DNA from: an uncultured Collinsella sp. | GTDB taxonomy: Bacteria > Actinomycetota > Coriobacteriia > Coriobacteriales > Coriobacteriaceae | Assembly (NCBI GenBank): GCA_900541195.1 | Contig: UQIY01000056.1 | Location: 1-10,071, forward strand | Direction of reading: 5' to 3' | DNA: 10,071 bases | Shown here: positions 1 to 6,192 of the stretch, one piece after another | Position numbering within the stretch: position 1 is the stretch's first letter | Layout: the number at the start of each line of letters is the position of its first letter | The notes under the pieces: generated by a model | Told to the model about the DNA's origin: nothing | What the model saw: the letters and a program-made list of their open reading frames with translations, nothing else | The model's database searches: none | Position numbers and translations under genes: made by a program

Positions 1-150
1 GGCTCGCTCGGAAAGCACATTAAGTGCTTTCCGGCTCGTGCGGAATCTACGAAAAACTTACCCGCCTCGCCCGGCCAGGTCCTGCGGCGACTTGCTTGCC
101 GCCTAGATGGCGTCTTAGCGCCTAGATACTTGGCTGATTTTTTGGAATGA
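1..150 (+). other. Possible 3' end of a plus-strand gene, cut by the window edge
   Basis: Frame 1 on the plus strand is open from the first base to a TGA at 148-150. It would encode 49 residues ending in the sequence YLADFLE. The stop lies just before the strong hairpin at 150-181, whose U-rich tail is on this same strand, as expected for a gene followed by its terminator. Against this, a second frame is also open to base 105, the peptide matches no family I recognise, and the stretch contains an inverted repeat (9-33) and short direct repeats typical of intergenic DNA. The gene reading is weak inference. Confidence 0.2.
9..33. repeat. Perfect inverted repeat (hairpin)
   Basis: The arms CGGAAAGCAC (9-18) and GTGCTTTCCG (24-33) are perfectly complementary, giving a 10-bp stem around the loop ATTAA. 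No U-tract follows on either strand, so it is not an obvious terminator. A related direct repeat, GGCTCG-NN-CGGAA, occurs at 1-13 and 33-45. The element sits at the window edge and its role is unknown. Confidence 0.6.
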
Positions 151-200
151 AGGGGGCTCCTTGTTGGCAAGGAGCCCCCTTCTGCTTTTGGTTACTTTTG
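150..200. terminator. Intrinsic terminator between polA and the left edge
   Basis: The arms 150-163 (AAGGGGGCTCCTTG) and 168-181 pair perfectly over 14 bp around the loop TTGG. On the plus strand the stem is followed by a moderately U-rich tail (182-200, with two TTTT runs). On the minus strand the tail is only TCATTCC. The hairpin begins 37 bases past the polA stop, so it probably ends polA transcription and may also end a plus-strand transcript from outside the window. Confidence 0.75.
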
Positions 201-217
201 GGGTTGTGGGTGCTTCT

Positions 218-2968
218 TTATTTGGCATCGGCCCAGGTTATGCCGGTGCTGGCTTCGGCGATTAGGGGTACGCGGAGGTCTACTACGTGCTCCATGACGT
301 CTTGAACCATGGCGGTCAGGCGTTCGACTTCTTCGACCGGGCACTCAAAGTCCAGTTCGTCGTGTACCTGCAGGATCATGTGGGCGGCAAAGCCCTCTTC
401 TTCCAGACGGCGGCTTACGCGGGCCATCGCGATCTTGATGATGTCGGCGGCGGTGCCCTGCATGGGGTGGTTCATGGCCGTGCGCTCACCAAAGCCGCGG
501 AGTTGCGGATTTTTGGCCTTGAGCTCCGGAATGTGGCGACGGCGGCCGTACATGGTCTCGGCGTAACCTGTCTGCTTGGCACGCGCCACCACGTTGTCGA
601 GGAACGTGCGCACGCCCGGGTAGGCCTCGTAGTAGCGGTCGATCATGTCGCGCGCCTCGGCCATCGAGATATGCAGCGACTGCGACAGGCCGTAGGCCTG
701 CTGACCATACACAATGCCAAAGTTCACGGCCTTGGCGCGACTGCGCAAGTCGGGCGTTACCTCGGACACCGGCACGCCAAACACGCGTGCCGCCGTCTCG
801 GCATGGAAGTCCTCGCCCTCGTTAAAGGCGCGTACCAGGTGCTCGTCACCTGAGAGATGTGCCAGCAGACGCAGCTCGATCTGCGAGTAGTCCACCGCCA
901 AAAAGACGCTTCCCTCGCCTGCCGAAAACGCCGTCTTGACGGTACGGCCCAGCTCAGAGCGCGTCGGGATGTTCTGCAGGTTCGGGTCGCTCGAGGACAG
1001 ACGACCCGTTGCCGTGATGGTCTGGTTGTACGTGGTGTGCACGCGACCGTCACCGCGGCGCAGCGGTCCCAGCGTGTCCAGATAGGTGGACTTGATTTTG
1101 GACTTCTCACGCCAATCCAAGATCAGGCGCACGATTTCGTGGTCACGGGCAAGATCGCTCAGCACCTTGGCGTTGGTCGAATAGTAGCCGCGCTTGGTCT
1201 TTTTGAGGCCCTTGGTCGGAAGCCCCATAACGTCAAACAGCACGTGCGAGAGCTGCATAGGGCTACCGATGTTAAATGTCTCATCACCCGCCAGGTCGCG
1301 AATGCTGCGCTCGACCTCGGTAATCTGGGTCGCCAAGCCCTCGGACAGACTGTGCAGGCGGTCGGGGTCCACGAGCATGCCCGCGCGCTCCATCTTGGCA
1401 AGTACCGGAACGAGCGGCATCTCGATGCCATCGAACACGTTGGCGGCGTTCTCGCGTGCCATGCGGTCGCGCAGTGGTGCGACCAGTGCCAGCGTCAAGG
1501 CCGCCGTGCGAGCGGCGGGCGCAGGAGCATCCTCGCCAGCACCCTCCGCACCGCGCACCGCAGGCAGCGCCATCTGCAGATAGGTATCGGCCAGATACGC
1601 CTCGTCAAACTCGGAGCGGTCGGAATCCAACAGGTAGGCGGCAACCACGGTATCGAAGATGCGAGTGGAATCGACTGCCAGCGGATCCATGAGCTCGGGC
1701 TCGGAAGAATCGATGGGCGAAAGCTCATGCAGCAGCGCTTTCATATCCGGGCTCGCCACGCGGCCCTCCATAAACAGGCGCGCAAGCACACCGACAATCA
1801 CGCCGTGGGCGAAATTGAAGCCATCAACCACGGCAGTGGTACCGCCGTCGCCCTCCTCAAGCGCAAGCAGCCCCCTGGACGTCGCCAGCCACAGCGTGCG
1901 CGTCAGGCCAAAAAGCGCGCCCTCCTCCTTGTCATCGTCCACCACGGCGGCAATCCACTCGCCTGCCTCGATCGCACGAGCGATCTCGTCGGCAGCAGCA
2001 GCGAGCGCCTCGGCATCGCCAGCGGCAGCACGCATAACGGGGGGAATCTCAAACGTGCTGACAGCGGCCGCAGCCCCACCCTCGCCACCAATCAGTGACA
2101 AGAAACGGTTCTGCATGGCCGTAATGCCGAGTGCTCCCAGTGCCGCGGAGACTTCGTCGGCAGAAAACGCCGGGAAGGACGTTTCGTCAAAGTCGAGCTC
2201 GACAGGCGCATCGGTGCGAATGGTTGCGACCTTGCGGCTCAGCAGCGCATCGTCGATGTGCGCACGCAGGTTCTCGCCCATCTTGCCCTTGACCTCGTCA
2301 GCATGCGCGATGACCTCGTCCAAGCTGCCGTACTGCGCAATGAGCGCGCTCGCCTTTTTGGGGCCGATGCCCGGTACGCCGGGAATGTTGTCCGACGTAT
2401 CGCCCTTCAGGCCGTAAAAATCGGGCACGAGCGCCGGCGTAATGCCGTGATACAGGTCATCCACGCTCTCGGGCGTCATAATCGCTACGTCGGACAGGCC
2501 CTTGCGGGTCGAGACCACGTTGACGTGCTCGGTCACAAGCTGATACATGTCGCGGTCGCCGGTCACCAGCAGCATGTCGCAGCCTGCCTCCTCACCCAGG
2601 CGAGCCATAGTACCCAGGATATCGTCGCCTTCCCAGCCCTCGGACTGCAGAATCGGCACGTTGAGCGCGGTGAGCAGCTCCTTAATCATAGGGAACTGCG
2701 CGTGCAGATCGGGGTCCATGGGCGGGCGCTGCGCTTTATACTGCGGTAGCATCTCCATGCGCACGCGCGGCTTGCCCTTATCAAACGCCACGACCACACC
2801 GTCGGGGTTAAAGGCGTCGATCATCTTGAGAAACATGTTCAGAAAGCCAAAGATCGCGTTGGTTGGGCGACCATCCGGCGCGTTCATGGTCGGCGGCACG
2901 GCGTGGAAGGCGCGGTGCATGAGCGAGTTGCCGTCGATAACGGCAAAGGTGCGGCGCTTGTCAGACAT
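218..2968 (-). CDS. polA: DNA polymerase I
   Basis: This gene encodes DNA polymerase I (916 aa), which removes RNA primers, fills gaps and takes part in excision repair. The N-terminal 5'-3' exonuclease domain (about 1-290) carries DGNS at 12, DKGKPRVR at 63, EGDD at 113, TGDRD at 136 and the helix-hairpin-helix GVPGIGPKKA at 197. The polymerase domain (about 510-916) has motif A DYSQIELR (Asp693), motif B with Lys746, Phe750 and Tyr754, and motif C VHDE (Asp870, Glu871). The middle 3'-5' exonuclease domain (about 310-500) is present as a fold but lacks the expected acidic metal ligands, so proofreading is probably lost. I chose the ATG at 2968 because GAGG lies 8 bases upstream and the protein then begins MSDKRRTFAVIDGNS. 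An in-frame ATG at 3007 would add 13 residues without such support. It is divergent from the aminopeptidase gene. Confidence 0.97.
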   Translation of the reverse strand: MSDKRRTFAVIDGNSLMHRAFHAVPPTMNAPDGRPTNAIFGFLNMFLKMIDAFNPDGVVVAFDKGKPRVRMEMLPQYKAQRPPMDPDLHAQFPMIKELLTALNVPILQSEGWEGDDILGTMARLGEEAGCDMLLVTGDRDMYQLVTEHVNVVSTRKGLSDVAIMTPESVDDLYHGITPALVPDFYGLKGDTSDNIPGVPGIGPKKASALIAQYGSLDEVIAHADEVKGKMGENLRAHIDDALLSRKVATIRTDAPVELDFDETSFPAFSADEVSAALGALGITAMQNRFLSLIGGEGGAAAAVSTFEIPPVMRAAAGDAEALAAAADEIARAIEAGEWIAAVVDDDKEEGALFGLTRTLWLATSRGLLALEEGDGGTTAVVDGFNFAHGVIVGVLARLFMEGRVASPDMKALLHELSPIDSSEPELMDPLAVDSTRIFDTVVAAYLLDSDRSEFDEAYLADTYLQMALPAVRGAEGAGEDAPAPAARTAALTLALVAPLRDRMARENAANVFDGIEMPLVPVLAKMERAGMLVDPDRLHSLSEGLATQITEVERSIRDLAGDETFNIGSPMQLSHVLFDVMGLPTKGLKKTKRGYYSTNAKVLSDLARDHEIVRLILDWREKSKIKSTYLDTLGPLRRGDGRVHTTYNQTITATGRLSSSDPNLQNIPTRSELGRTVKTAFSAGEGSVFLAVDYSQIELRLLAHLSGDEHLVRAFNEGEDFHAETAARVFGVPVSEVTPDLRSRAKAVNFGIVYGQQAYGLSQSLHISMAEARDMIDRYYEAYPGVRTFLDNVVARAKQTGYAETMYGRRRHIPELKAKNPQLRGFGERTAMNHPMQGTAADIIKIAMARVSRRLEEEGFAAHMILQVHDELDFECPVEEVERLTAMVQDVMEHVVDLRVPLIAEASTGITWADAK

Positions 2969-3076
2969 ATTGAATACCTCGCTTTGGGCTGGGCACGGTT
3001 TGCTCACTCCAGTTTACACGCTCCCCGCCCCGCGGCCACAGTACATCAAGCTCCCCCGCCACCTTGAGCCCGCGCG

Positions 3077-3085
3077 TGATACGAT
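3077..3085 (+). promoter_or_regulatory. Candidate extended -10 promoter for the aminopeptidase gene
   Basis: TGA-TACGAT (TG at 3077-3078, hexamer 3080-3085) fits an extended -10 element, with four of six hexamer positions matching TATAAT. I see no convincing -35 box at normal spacing. It lies 50 bases ahead of the start codon, inside the 166-base divergent gap shared with polA. Confidence 0.3.
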
Positions 3086-3134
3086 GGCTCACGGTACATC
3101 AACCAGCACGATCGATCCGAAAGGAGTCTGCGTC

Positions 3135-4532
3135 ATGGAGCGTCCCTGCGCATGGAAAAAGTACACGCCACAGCAAATCGAGGAGCTCGAGGAGCTTTGC
3201 CGCGGCTATAAGCAGTTTTTGAGCGAGAACAAGACCGAGCGCCTGTGCGTCAAGACCGGTATCAAGATGGCCGAGGAGGCGGGCTACGTCGACCTGGAGA
3301 CCGTGATCGCCGAAGGCCGCGAGCTCAAGGCAGGCGACAAAGTGTACGCCGCCAACCACGGCAAGGACCTTATGCTCGTCAACCTGGGCACCGCCCCGCT
3401 CGAGCAGGGCTTTAACATCCTGGGCGCCCACGTGGACTCGCCGCGCCTGGACCTCAAGCAAAACCCCGCCTTCGAGGCCGGCGACATGGCCTACCTCGAC
3501 ACGCACTACTACGGCGGCGTCAAGAGCTACCACTGGGTGGCCTCCCCGCTCGCACTCGTGGGCGTCATCTGCAAAAAGGACGGCGCCACCGTCGACATCA
3601 ACATCGGCGACAAGGCGGACGACCCGGTCTTTACCATCTCCGACCTGCTGATTCACCTCTCGAGCGAGCAGATGTCCAAGCCTGCCAAGGACGCCGTCGA
3701 TGCCGAGATCCTCGACGTGATCGTGGGCGGCCGCCCCGTCAAGTTTGACGAGGACGACAAGGACGCCCCCAAGGAGCCCGTCAAGCAGATGTTCCTGGAC
3801 ATCCTCAAGGAGCAGTACGACGTCGAGGAGGAGGACTTCCTCTCCGCCGAGATCGAGGTCGTGCCCGCCGGCCCCGCCCGCGACATGGGCCTCGACCGCT
3901 CCATGATTCTGGGCTATGGCCACGACGACCGCGTCTGCGCCTACCCCTCCATGCTCGCCCAGATCAATGTGGCCAACGTGGAGCGCACGAGCATCACGCT
4001 CATCGTCGACAAGGAGGAGATCGGTTCCGTGGGTGCCACCGGTATGACGAGCCGCTTCTTCGAGAACACCGTCGCCGAGATCATGACGCTCGCCGGCGAG
4101 GATAGCCCGCTGGCCCTTCGCCGCGCACTCGCCCGCAGCCGCATGCTCTCCTCCGACGTGTCCGCCGGCTTCGACCCGGGCTACGCCGGCAAGTTCGAGA
4201 CCAAGAACGCCGCCTTCATGGGTCGCGGCCTGTGCTTCAACAAGTACACGGGCAGCCGCGGCAAGGGCGGCTCCAACGACGCCGACGCCGAGTACGTGGC
4301 CCTCATCCGCGACATCATGGACGAGGCCGGTGTGGACTTCCAGACCTGCGAGCTCGGTCGCGTCAACGCGGGCGGCGGCGGCACCATCGCCTACATCATG
4401 GCCAAGTACGGCATGAACGTCATCGACTCCGGCGTTGCCGTCCTGTCCATGCACGCCCTGTGGGAGGTCGCCAACAAGGCCGACATCTACGAGGCCTACC
4501 GCGGCTACAAGGCTTTCCTCGAGCGCGCCTAA
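3135..4532 (+). CDS. M18 family zinc aminopeptidase
   Basis: This 465-aa protein is a putative cytosolic metallo-aminopeptidase of family M18 (aminopeptidase I / aspartyl aminopeptidase type), which releases N-terminal residues from peptides. The family's landmarks are all present: GAHVDSPR with His99, HYYGGVKSYHW at about 124-134, GHDDR with Asp264, DKEEIGS with Glu294/Glu295, SSDVSAGFDP with Asp341, GGSNDAD at 378, and SMHA with His440 near the C-terminus. These include the likely two-zinc ligands and the catalytic Glu. The length matches bacterial M18 proteins. The ATG at 3135 is set by AAGGAG at 3121-3126, 8 bases upstream; the reading frame stays open further upstream without family similarity. 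There is no signal peptide. It is followed by a terminator-like hairpin at 4548. Substrate preference cannot be read from the sequence. Confidence 0.95.
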   Translation: MERPCAWKKYTPQQIEELEELCRGYKQFLSENKTERLCVKTGIKMAEEAGYVDLETVIAEGRELKAGDKVYAANHGKDLMLVNLGTAPLEQGFNILGAHVDSPRLDLKQNPAFEAGDMAYLDTHYYGGVKSYHWVASPLALVGVICKKDGATVDINIGDKADDPVFTISDLLIHLSSEQMSKPAKDAVDAEILDVIVGGRPVKFDEDDKDAPKEPVKQMFLDILKEQYDVEEEDFLSAEIEVVPAGPARDMGLDRSMILGYGHDDRVCAYPSMLAQINVANVERTSITLIVDKEEIGSVGATGMTSRFFENTVAEIMTLAGEDSPLALRRALARSRMLSSDVSAGFDPGYAGKFETKNAAFMGRGLCFNKYTGSRGKGGSNDADAEYVALIRDIMDEAGVDFQTCELGRVNAGGGGTIAYIMAKYGMNVIDSGVAVLSMHALWEVANKADIYEAYRGYKAFLERA

Positions 4533-4547
4533 CCAGTCCCTTATAAC

Positions 4548-4617
4548 TTGCGGTGAAATACGGACTAAACTGGCCCATAAACGGCCAAAACAGACCGTAT
4601 TCCACCGCAACTTTTTT
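4548..4617 (+). terminator. Long hairpin with U-tract between the aminopeptidase gene and yaaA
   Basis: The arms 4548-4563 and 4595-4610 pair at 15 of 16 positions (one A-C mismatch at 4556/4602) and are followed by CTTTTTT (4611-4617), the layout of an intrinsic terminator. The 31-base interior holds a second small stem, TGGCC (4571-4575) with GGCCA (4583-4587), so the whole element is a nested near-palindrome of 63 bases. It starts 15 bases after the aminopeptidase stop. The U-tract ends only 3 bases before the yaaA ribosome binding region, so it could also act as an attenuator for yaaA. Its symmetry would also fit a dispersed palindromic repeat. Confidence 0.8.
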
Positions 4618-4632
4618 GGCAGAGGAGAGTCC

Positions 4633-5442
4633 ATGCTGCAGGTCATCATTTCGCCCGCCAAGCAGATGCGCGCGGCCCAAGATGCTTTTGAAGTCCTGGG
4701 CATTCCACCTTTTGCGCACGAGACGGCTCGCCTCCACCACGCACTGCTAGATATCGAACGAAATGAAGGCAGCGGCGGCCTGCAGGCGCTGTGGAACGTG
4801 AGCGACAGGCTGCTCACAACGTGTCTGGATACGCTTCACGAATTTATGCCCGTCCTGAGCGATACCGACCTCGCAGATCCCGATATCGCGCGTCGAATCT
4901 CCCCCGCCGTCATGTCCTATCACGGCATTCAATACCAGAGCATGGCACCCGAGGTGATGGATGCCGCGCAGCTCGACTGGCTGCAAAACCATCTCTGGAT
5001 CCTCTCGGGACTCTACGGATGCGTGCGCCCCTTCCACGGCGTGTCTCCCTATCGGCTCGAAATGGGGGCGAAGCTCGCCGTCGACGGCGCTCGCGACCTC
5101 TATGCCTTCTGGGGGAATCGACTTGCGCAGGTAATTGCGCCGGCCGGTTCCGACACCACTATCGTCAACCTTGCCAGCGTGGAATACGCCAAAGCTGTCC
5201 TGCCCCATGCTGCACAGGATACAACGGTTATCACCTGCTTTTTTGGCGAAGGCGTCCGCAACGATAAGCCCATCCAACGATCGACCGCCAGCAAAAAGGC
5301 ACGCGGTTCGATGGTCCGCTGGATGGCGGAAAACAAGGTCGAGGACGCCGCCGGTCTTACCGAGTTCAACCTTGGCTACCGCTATGTCCCCGAGCTCTCG
5401 TCCCCAGATAGCCTGGTCTTCATCAACGAGCAGGCATTCTAA
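4633..5442 (+). CDS. yaaA: Peroxide stress protein YaaA (UPF0246/DUF328)
   Basis: This 269-aa protein belongs to the YaaA family. In E. coli YaaA limits free intracellular iron during hydrogen peroxide stress and so protects DNA and proteins; the fold binds DNA. Family signatures seen are the N-terminal IISPAK (5-10), LSGLYG followed by VRPF (125-134), PYRLEMG (139-145), FWGNRL (159-164), NLASVEYAKAV (179-189) and KKARGSMVRWM near residue 221. The length is close to the 257 aa of the E. coli protein. The start at 4633 is supported by AGAGGAGA at 4621-4628; the frame is open further upstream, but that part overlaps the preceding gene and the hairpin. I see no peroxide-responsive operator. The gene is convergent with the membrane protein gene at 5506. 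Confidence 0.93.
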   Translation: MLQVIISPAKQMRAAQDAFEVLGIPPFAHETARLHHALLDIERNEGSGGLQALWNVSDRLLTTCLDTLHEFMPVLSDTDLADPDIARRISPAVMSYHGIQYQSMAPEVMDAAQLDWLQNHLWILSGLYGCVRPFHGVSPYRLEMGAKLAVDGARDLYAFWGNRLAQVIAPAGSDTTIVNLASVEYAKAVLPHAAQDTTVITCFFGEGVRNDKPIQRSTASKKARGSMVRWMAENKVEDAAGLTEFNLGYRYVPELSSPDSLVFINEQAF

Positions 5443-5449
5443 ATGCCTG
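5431..5449. repeat. Small inverted repeat over the yaaA stop codon
   Basis: CAGGCATT (5431-5438) and AATGCCTG (5442-5449) form a perfect 8-bp stem with loop CTA. The TAA stop (5440-5442) lies in the loop and first paired base. No U-tract follows. It may weakly mark the 3' end of the yaaA transcript in this convergent gap, or be chance. Confidence 0.35.
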
Positions 5450-5505
5450 TCGCCAGCGCCGAACTCCACCTCGGCATGCTTTCATGATATTCGGTGAACA
5501 TCCCG

Positions 5506-6021
5506 CTATTCCGCCAAGCCGTCTGCCTTGGCAATCTCGCTTGTCGAACCGTCCTGATAGGCAATCTTGACGTGCTCGACCTCGGACACCGCAACACCCG
5601 TCGGAGGCTCCAGACGCCATTCCGTCAAGGCGATATCCATGGTCGTGGGCACATCCCCTTGATCTTTGAGCTTCACCGTCAGCGTTTTGAGCGTCGCGTC
5701 AAACGTCACGCGTTCGATTTCTTCACCTGGAATGGACCCACCACTCAGCTGCAACTGCACAAACTCATCGCGCGGGTACCAATAATCGCCCGGCGCGGCA
5801 ACGGTATTGCCGCCCGTGACCTTCACTGTCATGATCGGCAGGCTATCGTCCGCCTCAAACGCCCAGGCAGCTCCCCCACGCCCGCCAAACGTCCAGATAC
5901 AACAGGCGATCGCCATCACGACAAGGATCGCAAAACCAATTGCGACCAGCCCATGATGGGCACGGCCCTCCTCGGCCGACACATCCCACTGCGTCTCCCG
6001 ATATAGATGCTTGTCTTCCAT
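5506..6021 (-). CDS. Small membrane-anchored protein of unknown function
   Basis: I do not recognise this 171-aa protein. It has a short N-terminal segment (1-23), one strongly hydrophobic helix at about 25-45, a Gly-rich turn (46-51), and a soluble C-terminal part (52-171) rich in alternating polar and hydrophobic residues, suggesting a mostly beta-strand domain, probably outside the membrane. The N-terminal tail is net acidic (E2, D3, E9, D13, E17, E18 against K4, R8, R20), which is odd for a cytoplasmic end. Cys40-Cys41 lie in the membrane helix, but the context is not a clear lipobox. The start at 6021 is well supported by GGGGAGG about 5 bases upstream. The gene is divergent from the riboswitch-thiC unit and convergent with yaaA. 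The gene is clearly real, but its function is unknown. Confidence 0.8.
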   Translation of the reverse strand: MEDKHLYRETQWDVSAEEGRAHHGLVAIGFAILVVMAIACCIWTFGGRGGAAWAFEADDSLPIMTVKVTGGNTVAAPGDYWYPRDEFVQLQLSGGSIPGEEIERVTFDATLKTLTVKLKDQGDVPTTMDIALTEWRLEPPTGVAVSEVEHVKIAYQDGSTSEIAKADGLAE

Positions 6022-6071
6022 GTTCGCCTCCCCACGGGCATGCTCATCGCGTCAATCGTACCCATTCAGGC

Positions 6072-6077
6072 TATACT
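6072..6077 (+). promoter_or_regulatory. Candidate -10 box of the thiC transcript
   Basis: TATACT matches the -10 consensus at five of six positions and sits about 10 bases before the first pairing bases of the TPP aptamer, which is the position expected if transcription starts near 6084. No good -35 box is visible at 16-18 bases, so this rests on the hexamer and its placement. Confidence 0.5.
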
Positions 6078-6086
6078 TGAGCCCAC

Positions 6087-6189
6087 CACATAAACGGGGA
6101 GCTTGCAGGACAAGACGGCAGGCTGAGACTGGGCGCGCCCGCCCTGACCCGCAAACCTGATATGGGTAATGCCAACGAAGGGAGCCGTG
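6087..6189 (+). promoter_or_regulatory. TPP riboswitch (THI element) controlling thiC
   Basis: The conserved THI-element blocks occur in order: CGGGGAGC (6095-6102), GGCTGAGA (6121-6128), GACCC (6146-6150), ACCTGATATGGGTAATGCCA (6155-6174) and the closing ACGAAGGGA (6175-6183). A 7-bp P3 stem forms between 6100-6106 and 6118-6124, with one G-U pair. A GC-rich insert GGGC-GCGCCC-GCCC (6131-6144) can form an extra small stem before GACCC. Binding of thiamine pyrophosphate would lower thiC expression. The aptamer's 3' end contains the only ribosome binding site for thiC (GGGAG, 6180-6184), and no terminator lies between aptamer and gene, so control is probably at translation initiation. The P1 stem is weak: only CAC 6087-6089 with GTG 6187-6189 is clear, so the outer limits are approximate. 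Confidence 0.95.
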
Positions 6190-6192
6190 CCA

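Noticed and set aside
857..2098. A 413-codon open frame on the plus strand inside polA
   Set aside because: It is antisense to conserved polymerase motifs, with arginine- and glutamine-rich low-information sequence and no ribosome binding site.
2969..3007. Longer polA start at 3007
   Set aside because: The extra 13 residues precede the conserved N-terminus, and the ATG at 2968 has a well-spaced GAGG.
3099..4817. A 572-codon open frame on the minus strand opposite the aminopeptidase gene
   Set aside because: It is opposite a clear M18 gene with all catalytic motifs. The translation is dominated by G, H, V, D and L repeats typical of the antisense of GC-rich coding DNA, and it runs through the terminator hairpin.
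5899..5904. Lipoprotein signal in the small membrane protein (Cys40)
   Set aside because: The residues before Cys40 are A-I-A, which lacks the usual Leu/Val/Ile at -3, and the hydrophobic segment continues past the cysteine as a membrane helix.
6169..6192. Upstream thiC start at 6169
   Set aside because: This ATG is part of the invariant GGGTAATGCCA block of the riboswitch and has no ribosome binding site.
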